NCBI GenBank assembly: GCA_964445305.1
Contig: CAYUKK010000195.1
Span: 1-11,355, forward strand
Direction: 5' to 3'
Source of the DNA: CAYUKK01 sp964445305
Lineage (GTDB): Bacteria > Acidobacteriota > Aminicenantia > Aminicenantales > UBA8522
Length of the DNA: 11,355 bases
Shown here: positions 5,825-11,355 of the stretch, in pieces
Layout of the letters: the number at the start of each line of letters is the position of its first letter
Position numbering within the stretch: position 1 is the first letter of the stretch
Made by a program: the position numbers and the translations under genes
The notes under the pieces: model-generated
What the model saw: the letters and a program-made list of their open reading frames with translations, nothing else
The model's database searches: none
Told to the model about the DNA's origin: nothing

Positions 5825-7972
5825 ATGAAACGTTCTATTGCTCAGGCTTTTCTCCTCTGGCTCATTTTAGCCCTGGCCAGCTCTTTTCTCTCCGCTCCGC
5901 CCGTCAGTGAGCAAGCACCTCCTCCAGCGCCGCCTCCAGCCGACAACCCTTTCTTTAAGCCTTACTCGACCCCCTTCAACGTTCCCCCTTTCCACCTCAT
6001 CAAGAATGAACATTTCTTGCCCGCCATTGAGGAAGGAATCAAGCGCGAGGATGCGGAAATCGAGGCTATCGTCCATAACCCAGCGCCACCTACTTTCGAA
6101 AATACGATAGCCGCCCTCGATCACGCGGGCATCTTCCTTGACGAGGTCACTTCCGTCTTTTTCTCCCTCCAGAGCGCCCACACGAACAAGGAGCTCCAGG
6201 CGCTGGCCCGGAAAACGGCGCCGATGCTGGCCGCCCACAGGGATAACATCACCCTCAACGAGAAGCTTTTTGCACGCGTCAAGGCCGTCTATGATCGGAA
6301 AGAAAAACTGAACCTCGGCCGTGACGAGCTTTTCCTGCTCGAAAATACTTACCGGGACTTTGTCAGGGCCGGCGCCTTGCTCCAAGAAAAAGAGAAGGCC
6401 CGGCTTCGAGAACTCAACCAGGAGCTATCTCTCCTGACAGTAAAATTCGGAGAGAATGTCCTGGCTGAGACAAACGCCTTCAAGCTCCTCATCGAGGACC
6501 AATCTCACCTGGCTGGGCTTCCAGCTTCTGTCGTCGCCATGGCCGCAGAGGCGGCCAAGCAGGCTGGTCTTGAGGGAAAATGGCTCTTCACCATCCAGGT
6601 CCCCAGCCTCATCCCCTTTCTTCAGTACTCGGAGAGAAGGGAGCTTCGGGAGAAGCTCTTCCGGGCTTATATCATGAAGGGGGATAATGGAAACGAGTAT
6701 GATAACAAAGAAATCATCAAGAAGATTATCGCCCAGCGTCAGGAGCGAGCCAAGCTTCTGGGTTACGAAACCCACGCCCACTATGTCCTCGAAAAAAACA
6801 TGGCCAAAAACCCGGATACGGTTAATGCTTTCTTGAGGAAACTTTGGCAGCCGACACTGGCCAAGGCTAAATCAGAGGCAGCTGCTCTCCAGGCTCTCAT
6901 CGATCGGGAGGGCGGTGGATTCAAGCTGGCGCCGTGGGATTGGTGGTATTACACCGAGAAACTCCGCCAGGAGAAATATGCTCTCGATGATGCGGCCCTC
7001 CGTCCCTATTTCCGGCTCGAAAACGTGCGCCATGGCATCTTCACGCTGTGCGACAAGCTTTATGGCCTTAAGTTTATCGAGCAGCCAGGTTTGCCCCGCT
7101 ACCATCCCGAAGTCCAGGTCTATGAAGTCCAGGAGGCCGATGGCCGCCACCTCGGTCTTCTCTTCATGGACTTCCATCCTCGCGAAAGCAAACGGGGAGG
7201 GGCCTGGTCCGGCGCTTTCAGGCGCTCCTACTACGAGCAAGGGGAACGCATTCCGCCCATCGCCACCATCGTCTGCAACTTCACCCGGCCGACCGCCGAT
7301 ACCCCTTCCCTCCTCAGCGCCGATGAGGTAACGACTTTCTTCCACGAGTTTGGCCATGCCCTGGCCACGCTCTTCTCTCAGAGTCGCTTCCGCAGCCGCT
7401 CGGTGGCCAGAGATTCAGTCGAGCTTCCCTCCCAGATCATGGAGCACTGGGCCTTCGAGCCGGACCTTCTGGCCGAGTATGCCAAGCACTATAAAACGGG
7501 CGAGGTTATTCCCGCCGCGCTCGTTGACAAGATTGAAAAGAGCAAACTCTTCAATCAGGGGTTCATCACCGGCGAGTACCTGGCCGCTTCCATTCTCGAC
7601 ATGGCCTGGCATACGCTCCTCGAAACAGGGGCTATCGATGTCAACGCCTTCGAAAAGAAAGTCATGACCGAGATCGGGCTCATCCCTGAAATCATTCCTC
7701 GCTACCGGAGTACCTATTTCAACCACATCTTTAGCGGCGGCTATGCCGCGGGTTACTATGCCTATATCTGGTCCGAGGTTCTCGATTGTGACGCCTACGA
7801 GGCCTTCAAAGAAAAAGGAATATTCGATAAGGCTACGGCCACGTCATTTAGAAAAAATGTCCTCGAGCCATTCGGGACGGAGGACATCGAAACCCAGTAC
7901 CGGCGCTTCCGCGGCGCTGACCCGAAGATCGAACCGCTGCTCCGTAACCGTGGCCTGGAGATAACAAACTAA
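5825..7972 (+). CDS. dcp: Exported M3-family zinc metallopeptidase, peptidyl-dipeptidase Dcp type
   Basis: This 715-residue oligopeptidase probably releases dipeptides from the C-termini of short peptides outside the cytoplasm, supporting peptide use. A signal peptide (about 1-24, ending SFLSA) is followed by a Pro-rich linker (31-39). The region of about 45-700 matches the M3 fold of Dcp/oligopeptidase A, with the Zn motif HEFGH (507-511), catalytic Glu508, and the third ligand Glu533 in SVELPSQ. The C-terminal FSGGYAAGYYAYIWSEV segment carries the family tyrosines. The loop before Glu533 is three residues shorter than in E. coli Dcp. The bacterial Dcp is about 681 residues, so the extra length is the leader and linker. 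The ATG is 12 nt after AGGAGG, a long spacing, and no in-frame alternative is closer. The gene has its own promoter upstream and a terminator downstream, so it is monocistronic. An exact Dcp versus OpdA-like specificity cannot be told by eye. Confidence 0.92.
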   Translation: MKRSIAQAFLLWLILALASSFLSAPPVSEQAPPPAPPPADNPFFKPYSTPFNVPPFHLIKNEHFLPAIEEGIKREDAEIEAIVHNPAPPTFENTIAALDHAGIFLDEVTSVFFSLQSAHTNKELQALARKTAPMLAAHRDNITLNEKLFARVKAVYDRKEKLNLGRDELFLLENTYRDFVRAGALLQEKEKARLRELNQELSLLTVKFGENVLAETNAFKLLIEDQSHLAGLPASVVAMAAEAAKQAGLEGKWLFTIQVPSLIPFLQYSERRELREKLFRAYIMKGDNGNEYDNKEIIKKIIAQRQERAKLLGYETHAHYVLEKNMAKNPDTVNAFLRKLWQPTLAKAKSEAAALQALIDREGGGFKLAPWDWWYYTEKLRQEKYALDDAALRPYFRLENVRHGIFTLCDKLYGLKFIEQPGLPRYHPEVQVYEVQEADGRHLGLLFMDFHPRESKRGGAWSGAFRRSYYEQGERIPPIATIVCNFTRPTADTPSLLSADEVTTFFHEFGHALATLFSQSRFRSRSVARDSVELPSQIMEHWAFEPDLLAEYAKHYKTGEVIPAALVDKIEKSKLFNQGFITGEYLAASILDMAWHTLLETGAIDVNAFEKKVMTEIGLIPEIIPRYRSTYFNHIFSGGYAAGYYAYIWSEVLDCDAYEAFKEKGIFDKATATSFRKNVLEPFGTEDIETQYRRFRGADPKIEPLLRNRGLEITN

Positions 7973-8005
7973 AGAAACCGTCAACATTCCATTCCGGTTT
8001 TTTTT
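7971..8005 (+). terminator. Rho-independent terminator of the M3 peptidase gene
   Basis: AAACCG at 7975-7980 pairs with CGGTTT at 7995-8000 across a 14-nt loop. Eight consecutive T residues run from 7998 to 8005. The stem is short and only half GC, and flanking A/T pairs can extend it into the T-run. Its position directly after the peptidase stop supports the call. Confidence 0.5.
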
Positions 8006-8034
8006 CGACCTCCGTTCCTCGCTTCGAATATCAT
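8005..8034 (+). promoter_or_regulatory. Possible promoter of the small frameshifted gene
   Basis: TCGACC at 8005-8010 (4 of 6 to TTGACA) and TATCAT at 8029-8034 (5 of 6 to TATAAT) are 18 nt apart. They lie directly after the peptidase terminator and about 13 nt before the AGGAGG of the next gene. The match is modest; position is the main support. Confidence 0.33.
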
Positions 8035-8065
8035 CCATCTAAACCCAGGAGGGGGAAACACGGCC

Positions 8066-8220
8066 TTGAAGAGAACGACGCCTCGAAGCTCCAAACAAAC
8101 CAAGCTCTACGCCGTACGCAGCAGCAAGGGACGGTCCGTTGACATCCAGACTTAAAGCGCGCCCAGGCCATGGATATCAAGCGGAAAAGCGAGACTCTCA
8201 ACATAGGTCTTCACGGATAG
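8066..8220 (+). pseudogene. Small basic protein gene broken by a single missing base
   Basis: AGGAGGGGG at 8047-8055 precedes a TTG at 8066 that opens 29 codons ending ...KGRSVDIQT and a TAA at 8153-8155. Skipping the two bases TA (8153-8154) and reading from 8155 continues as KRAQAMDIKRKSE... to TAG at 8218-8220. The two halves join seamlessly if the bases TA are a tyrosine codon that has lost its third base, giving DIQT-Y-KRAQAMDIKRKSE. The whole product would be about 51 residues, rich in Lys/Arg, with a Ser/Thr/Lys N-terminus. I associate this pattern (AVR...G...VDIQTY.RA...DIKRKS) with small uncharacterised conserved proteins, but that is from memory and unverified. The 3' half lies antisense to the end of the SRPBCC gene. 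It may be a true pseudogene, a sequencing error, or less likely a programmed frameshift. Confidence 0.5.
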
Positions 8221-8796
8221 AAGGGATTGGCGAACGCGCCTCCGGTAGAGCATCTGGATAACCCATTTGGCCAGACCGAAGCGTGGCGCGACAAGACTCC
8301 CGTAGCGAGCCAGTGTTTTGTCTTCAGCCCAAGGATATAACCGCCAGAAGCCCTGAAATTCTTCCAGGTCATTCGGCGAGGCGGGGTCGAGCGTCCAGGT
8401 GAGAGCATTGATCTCTGGATAGAACCGGTGAATCACCGTGTAGCGAACAGTCGTCCCCCATATCTTGACCTCAAAGCGAACCCTGTCCTCCCCTCCCTCA
8501 CGGGAAATAAGCTGAGCCTTCTTCACTTCAGGAAGATACTCGGCCTGGATTTCGGGCGAGCTGAGTACTTCCCAGACTTTGCCCACGGGCTTATGGATGA
8601 GAAGAGCCGCGGTCACCATCGTCTTTCCCCCCTCAGTCATCATCGGCTCTTCGGGGACGACGATCTCTTCAGCTATGAGCTTTCGCTGCTCTTCCGCCGA
8701 TAAGCCGGCCAGGCCATCCGCGCCAAAATCGGGCACAACCATTTGGCCAGGGAAAAAGAGCATGAGGAGAGCGACGAAGGTGAGTTCCGTTTTCAT
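8152..8796 (-). CDS. Exported SRPBCC (START-like/polyketide cyclase-fold) domain protein
   Basis: This 214-residue protein has a hydrophobic N-terminus (about 6-21) that looks like a signal peptide. A linker with an AEEQRKLIAEE helix follows, and then a helix-grip SRPBCC domain from about residue 58 to 202. The pattern ALLIHKPVGKVWEVLSS (64-80) is the usual first strand and helix of that fold, and the hydrophobic-cavity strands follow (RVRFEVKIWG, YTVIHRFYP). SRPBCC domains bind lipids or other hydrophobic ligands; no specific ligand or reaction can be read here. An in-frame TAA sits one codon upstream of the ATG, and AAGGG abuts the start with no spacing, so the initiation signal is weak. 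The gene is convergent with the small frameshifted gene, and their stop codons overlap at 8153-8154. Confidence 0.78.
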   Translation of the reverse strand: MKTELTFVALLMLFFPGQMVVPDFGADGLAGLSAEEQRKLIAEEIVVPEEPMMTEGGKTMVTAALLIHKPVGKVWEVLSSPEIQAEYLPEVKKAQLISREGGEDRVRFEVKIWGTTVRYTVIHRFYPEINALTWTLDPASPNDLEEFQGFWRLYPWAEDKTLARYGSLVAPRFGLAKWVIQMLYRRRVRQSLLSVKTYVESLAFPLDIHGLGAL

Positions 8797-9299
8797 CCCT
8801 TAAATCATCCCATGAGAGAGCTTCCTCTTTCAACCCTGTCCTCTCTTCGCCAAACCTCGGTCGCCTGTTCCGGACAAAGAAACATTTCTCCATGCCCGAA
8901 GAGAATATCTTTCGCTACCTTGACCTCGTTCACTGAGGAAAGAAAACTCATTCCCGATTTCTTAGATTAACAGGTCCTTTACGTTGACAAGAATTCAGCC
9001 GCGGCGATGGGGAGCTGAAGCTGAAATTCCCGATCGAAGCACCCGATGGGTCCTGTCGTGGTTCACTCCCGGCCAGGCTCGGGGTTGGGATTCCGAAGCC
9101 CGCTCGTTTCCCCAGCGAGGAAACTCGCTCCAACTCAGCCTTCGCTATTCTCTCGCTTGGCTCGAGAAACCATGCCCGCTCAGGCTTCGACGGGCTTTCT
9201 CACCCCAGCCCCTCGCCTGTTTCCCCCGGCATCAAGCGCTCGGGTCGGCGTTCCGAGACGCTATCGAAAGCTTTGTTTTTCCCTACCCCTCTCCACGAA

Positions 9300-9390
9300 A
9301 AAGACGCCCCCAGGAATTCTTTCTTAGCCATTAAATCCACCTACCCCCTTTGCACAATCAAAGGGGGCCTGAGAAAAGGTGGGCGTCTTT
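9300..9390. repeat. Nested inverted repeat / stem-loop element
   Basis: AAAGACGCCC (9300-9309) is the exact reverse complement of GGGCGTCTTT (9381-9390). Inside it CAGG (9311-9314) can pair with CCTG (9368-9371). At the core CCCCCTTTG (9344-9352) pairs perfectly with CAAAGGGGG (9359-9367) around a 6-nt loop. The three tiers are nested and compatible, giving a roughly 91-nt foldable element about 120 nt upstream of the psd promoter. It could be an intergenic palindromic repeat, a MITE-like remnant or a structured RNA. It is not followed by a long T-run, so it is a poor terminator. Confidence 0.55.
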
Positions 9391-9507
9391 CGAGCAGGGC
9401 CGGAGGGGAACAATGGTCAGCGTCTCCGGTAACGTCGGCCCCCGAACCACGCCGTCCGTTCAAGCTATTGCGCACATCGTAGTGGAAGTCTATCTGCGCG
9501 GAGACGT

Positions 9508-9536
9508 TTGATTTATGCGGCGTTAGGGTGTATAAA
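9508..9536 (+). promoter_or_regulatory. Sigma70-like promoter of psd-pssA
   Basis: TTGATT at 9508-9513 (4 of 6 to TTGACA) and TATAAA at 9531-9536 (5 of 6 to TATAAT) are separated by exactly 17 nt. The predicted transcription start is around 9542-9544, immediately before the ATG at 9546. The in-frame GTG at 9528 would then lie upstream of the transcript. Confidence 0.55.
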
Positions 9537-9545
9537 TCGAAGACA

Positions 9546-10175
9546 ATGAAAGTCACCAAGGAAGGCTGGCCGTTCATCTTCGGCTCCTGGGCGCCGGCGG
9601 TCTTAGGTCTTGTTTTCGGCTCGTGGGTGATAAGCGTTCTCTTTTTCGTGACCGGGCTGGCCTTTGCTTTTTTCTTCCGAGACCCGGAACGTCGAGTTCC
9701 TGAAGGAGAACATTTCCTTGTTTCGCCGGCCGACGGCAAGGTAATCGGAATCGAGCCCCAGGCATCACATCCATTTTTTGCTTCTCCTGTGAGCCGCGTT
9801 AGCATCTTCCTTTCTCTTCTTGACGTCCATATCACGCGATCTCCTCTTTCGGCCGAAGTCATAAAGATGGAGTCCTCGCCCGGCCGGTTCTGGCGCGCCT
9901 TTCGAGAAGAGGCAAGCACATCTAACGCATCGCGTTCCCTTTTTTTGCGCGGCGAAAAGACGGACATCTATCTGAGACTGATCGTGGGGGTAGCCGCGCG
10001 GCGGATTAAATGCTATGTTAAGGAAAGGGAGAGAATCAGGAGGGGCCAGAAGATTGGCTTGATGTACTTTGGCTCCCGGGTGGAAGTTTATCTTCCTTCT
10101 GGCGTGCGAGTCTTGGTTGGCCCTGGCCAGAAAATAAAGGCTGGCCAAACAATCATCGGGGAGGTAATCGAATGA
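9546..10175 (+). CDS. psd: Phosphatidylserine decarboxylase proenzyme, archaeal-type short form
   Basis: This pyruvoyl enzyme decarboxylates phosphatidylserine to phosphatidylethanolamine at the inner membrane. The 209-residue protein has one or two hydrophobic helices (about 9-44), FFRDPERR (43-50), SPADGKV (60-66), the DVHITR motif (93-98), PGRFWRA (112-118), ARRIKC (151-156) and the self-cleavage site FGS (175-177). Cleavage between Gly176 and Ser177 would give a beta chain and a pyruvoyl-capped alpha chain of 33 residues. The length of about 210 is normal for the archaeal-type family, which lacks the longer E. coli N-terminus. ATG at 9546 is preferred over GTG at 9528, because the -10 hexamer (9531-9536) lies between them and MKVTKEGWPFI matches the family start. 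No spaced Shine-Dalgarno is seen, which agrees with a leaderless mRNA. Its stop overlaps pssA by ATGA. Confidence 0.93.
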   Translation: MKVTKEGWPFIFGSWAPAVLGLVFGSWVISVLFFVTGLAFAFFFRDPERRVPEGEHFLVSPADGKVIGIEPQASHPFFASPVSRVSIFLSLLDVHITRSPLSAEVIKMESSPGRFWRAFREEASTSNASRSLFLRGEKTDIYLRLIVGVAARRIKCYVKERERIRRGQKIGLMYFGSRVEVYLPSGVRVLVGPGQKIKAGQTIIGEVIE

Positions 10176-10936
10176 AAAACCAAAAAAGGGAAGAATTTCC
10201 CTTCCTTCCCGCCTTGTTTACTCTCACCAACGCTCTCTTCGGCTTCCTGAGCCTTGTCTTCTGCTTTCAGGGGCGCTATGCCTGGTCTGCTCTGTGGATC
10301 TTCATGGCAGCCATCACCGACAGCCTCGACGGGATTGTTGCCCGCTTTCTCGACCGTCAATCGGAGTTTGGCGTTCAGCTCGATTCCCTGGTTGACGCCT
10401 TTTCTTTTGGCGCGGCTACGGCTATGCTGCTCTATTTTTGGGGGCTCGCAGCTGTGCACACGGCTGGCGTATTTTTTGGCTTTGTTTTCTTGGCCAGCGC
10501 CATCCTCCGATTAGCCCGCTACAATGTTCTCCAAAAGACACAGAAGAGTCGAAAACATTATGTTGGGTTGACAGCTCCTTCAGGGGCTCTTTTCCTTGTC
10601 TCCTTCGTTTTCCTTCATCCCCAGCCGCTCCTTGAGCGATGGCAGGCTTTCGTCCTTGCCCTGGCTATCGTCGTTGTCTCCTTTTTGATGGTCAGCAAAG
10701 TTCGTTACCCAAACCTCCTTTACTTTGAGCCGCGAAGGAAAATAAGCTTGAGCTCCGCCTTGCTCGTGGCTATCCTCATCGCTGGTTTTGTTTTCTACAC
10801 CAGGCTTTTTCTTTTTGCCTTTTTTTCTTTCAATTTGCTATTGGGGCCGGGTGCCTATTTTTTTCAGATTTTCAAAATAAAAAGACGAAATCGGCTAACT
10901 CAGAAAAACTTGTCCAATGACTCCGCTATCCATTGA
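10172..10936 (+). CDS. pssA: CDP-diacylglycerol-serine O-phosphatidyltransferase PssA
   Basis: This integral membrane enzyme makes phosphatidylserine from CDP-diacylglycerol and L-serine, supplying the substrate of the adjacent Psd. The 254-residue protein contains the full CDP-alcohol phosphatidyltransferase signature: Asp50, Asp53-Gly54, Ala57-Arg58, Gly67, Asp71 and Asp75 (in TDSLDGIVARF and FGVQLDSLVD). These residues bind metal and the CDP moiety. About six hydrophobic segments are visible (roughly 10-31, 36-49, 76-110, 131-150, 155-173, 194-215), typical of the Bacillus-type (class II) PssA. The tail is basic (IKRRNR). ATG at 10172 overlaps the psd TGA as ATGA, so translation is coupled. 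The last codons and the stop lie in the left arm of a 24-bp inverted repeat. Confidence 0.93.
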   Translation: MKNQKREEFPFLPALFTLTNALFGFLSLVFCFQGRYAWSALWIFMAAITDSLDGIVARFLDRQSEFGVQLDSLVDAFSFGAATAMLLYFWGLAAVHTAGVFFGFVFLASAILRLARYNVLQKTQKSRKHYVGLTAPSGALFLVSFVFLHPQPLLERWQAFVLALAIVVVSFLMVSKVRYPNLLYFEPRRKISLSSALLVAILIAGFVFYTRLFLFAFFSFNLLLGPGAYFFQIFKIKRRNRLTQKNLSNDSAIH

Positions 10937-11051
10937 TAAAAGCGCTTCTTCAACAAAATCTTAACTCCATACACCCCACCGAAGCTCCGGGACCACAGAG
11001 AATCTCAGACTCAACCCCCAGAGCATCGCTTCTTTCATTGAGATAGCGGAG
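10921..11051. repeat. Imperfect 24/25-bp inverted repeat spanning the pssA 3' end
   Basis: The left arm 10921-10944 and right arm 11027-11051 are near reverse complements. CTCCGCTATC (10921-10930) matches GATAGCGGAG (11042-11051) exactly over 10 bp. Beyond a small bulge, 9 of the next 12 positions match. About 82 nt lie between the arms. The pssA stop (10934-10936) is inside the left arm. No T-run follows, so this is not a classic terminator. A short MITE-like insertion or a long-range RNA hairpin at the mRNA 3' end are both possible. Confidence 0.45.
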
Positions 11052-11317
11052 AATGTTTGAAGCTCAAGCCAGCATCTTCTCCCGATTAAGCTCGGTAGCT
11101 TTGCCAGAGCTGTGTATAAATTGATGGGTGGAATAATGGCGTTTGGGATCCTCGAGGGATTCGACTGGTTGGAGATAGATCACGGTGCATTTTTCGGGCT
11201 GGAACTAAGCTTAAGAATCATAAGTCCTCCTTTTTCGACGTTTGACTTTTGAATGTGTCTTGAATTATATATATGAAATGGCAAAGGAAGGGTGGATTTT
11301 TTTGAAAGGAGGTGAGA
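10937..11317. other. Intergenic stretch after pssA, no supported gene
   Basis: Beyond the inverted repeat, this region has two short + strand frames (11053-11124, 22 codons; 11124-11252, 42 codons). Neither has a Shine-Dalgarno site or a recognisable protein pattern. The last roughly 100 bp become AT-rich and carry a promoter for the gene that runs off the right edge. No tRNA or other RNA gene is recognisable. Confidence 0.5.
11242..11271 (+). promoter_or_regulatory. Sigma70-like promoter of the right-edge gene
   Basis: TTGACT at 11242-11247 (5 of 6 to TTGACA) is followed after 18 nt by TATATA at 11266-11271 within an alternating AT tract. The exact -10 register is uncertain because the tract repeats. 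A start near 11278 would leave a leader of about 40 nt containing the strong Shine-Dalgarno at 11306-11315. Confidence 0.45.
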
Positions 11318-11355
11318 GTGAAGAAGGCTAACTCACCTGAAGTCATGAGGGACAT
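11318..11355 (+). CDS. 5' end of an unidentified gene with GTG start (partial)
   Basis: AAGGAGGTGA at 11306-11315 is an essentially perfect anti-16S match, and GTG at 11318-11320 lies five bases after its AGGAGG core. Twelve codons are visible (MKKANSPEVMRD) before the window ends. A second in-frame GTG at 11312 lies inside the Shine-Dalgarno and is not a credible start. The protein cannot be identified from so little. The strong promoter and ribosome-binding site suggest good expression. Confidence 0.55.
   Translation, partial: MKKANSPEVMRD

Larger units (their letters stand above)
8797..9545. other. Long stretch without a convincing gene
   Basis: About 750 bp separate the SRPBCC gene from psd. 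Short open frames occur on both strands (for example 8984-9334 on the + strand), but they lack ribosome-binding sites and their translations are rich in Pro, Arg, Ser and Phe with no domain-like pattern. The left part (8797-9290) shows no clear structure. The right part holds a strong nested inverted repeat (9300-9390), a second weaker hairpin candidate (CCGGAG at 9400-9405 with CTCCGG at 9424-9429), and the psd promoter. I found no tRNA, RNase P, SRP or tmRNA signature. Confidence 0.5.

Noticed and set aside
9179..9206. CAGGCTTCGACGGGCTTTC, which recalls the 5' motif of tmRNA
   Set aside because: No tag-peptide frame ending in alanines and no tRNA-like 3' end with TTCGA and CCA was found at a suitable distance.
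8984..9334. 116-codon + strand open frame in the gene-poor stretch
   Set aside because: No ribosome-binding site, Pro/Arg/Ser/Phe-rich composition and a competing equally long frame at 9046-9327; looks non-coding.
9341..9967. 208-codon - strand open frame opposite psd and its leader
   Set aside because: Antisense to the clearly conserved psd; the remainder translates through the hairpin region without protein-like features.
11150..11175. GGGATTCGACTGG, resembling a tRNA T-arm
   Set aside because: The flanking bases do not form a 5-bp T-stem, and no anticodon or acceptor stem pairs around it.
11124..11252. 42-codon + strand frame (begins MGGIMAFGILEG)
   Set aside because: No Shine-Dalgarno, no recognisable family, and it runs across the promoter of the next gene.

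Overview
The window looks like a chromosomal core region of a free-living bacterium of moderate GC with a Gram-negative-style envelope. It carries several proteins with Sec-type signal peptides, a secreted M3 peptidase and a phosphatidylethanolamine synthesis pair. No phage, transposase, CRISPR, rRNA or tRNA gene is visible. The gene mix (secreted oligopeptidase, short-type LeuC/LeuD proteins, archaeal-type phosphatidylserine decarboxylase) would suit an Acidobacteriota/Aminicenantes-like lineage, but that placement is a low-confidence guess from gene content.

Layout from left to right. (1) The last 22 codons of an unidentified + strand gene end 3 nt from the stop of a convergent exported alpha/beta hydrolase on the - strand. 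(2) A tightly packed - strand operon covers about 5667 to 1585 and reads: isocitrate/isopropylmalate-type dehydrogenase, aconitase-superfamily large subunit, small subunit, tsaB, rimI. Its intergenic gaps are 14, 1, 1 and about 11 nt. (3) A divergent spacer with a 7-bp inverted repeat and a good sigma70-like promoter leads to a + strand exported Dcp-type M3 metallopeptidase that ends in a hairpin/T-run terminator. (4) Just after this terminator lies a small basic-protein gene that appears broken by one missing base. It converges on a - strand exported SRPBCC-domain protein. (5) About 750 bp without a convincing gene contains a strong nested hairpin, followed by a psd-pssA operon (ATGA overlap) driven by a promoter that implies an almost leaderless psd mRNA. 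(6) A final non-coding stretch holds a 24/25-bp imperfect inverted repeat, an AT-rich promoter and the first codons of a GTG-start gene with a perfect Shine-Dalgarno sequence.

How the genes work together. The dehydrogenase and the two isomerase subunits should convert a 2-hydroxy-tricarboxylate or 2-hydroxy-dicarboxylate acid to its isomer and then decarboxylate it to a 2-oxoacid. The standard automatic call would be LeuB/LeuC/LeuD, but the dehydrogenase carries isocitrate-dehydrogenase-like rather than leucine-like specificity residues, and no leuA is present. TsaB (tRNA t6A synthesis) and RimI (N-terminal acetylation) ride at the end of this operon. PssA and Psd form the two-step route from CDP-diacylglycerol to phosphatidylethanolamine.

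The observations most worth a second look are the single-base-frameshifted small gene at 8066-8220, the atypical isomerase/dehydrogenase module, the possible ATT start of rimI, and the promoter/hairpin structures around psd.
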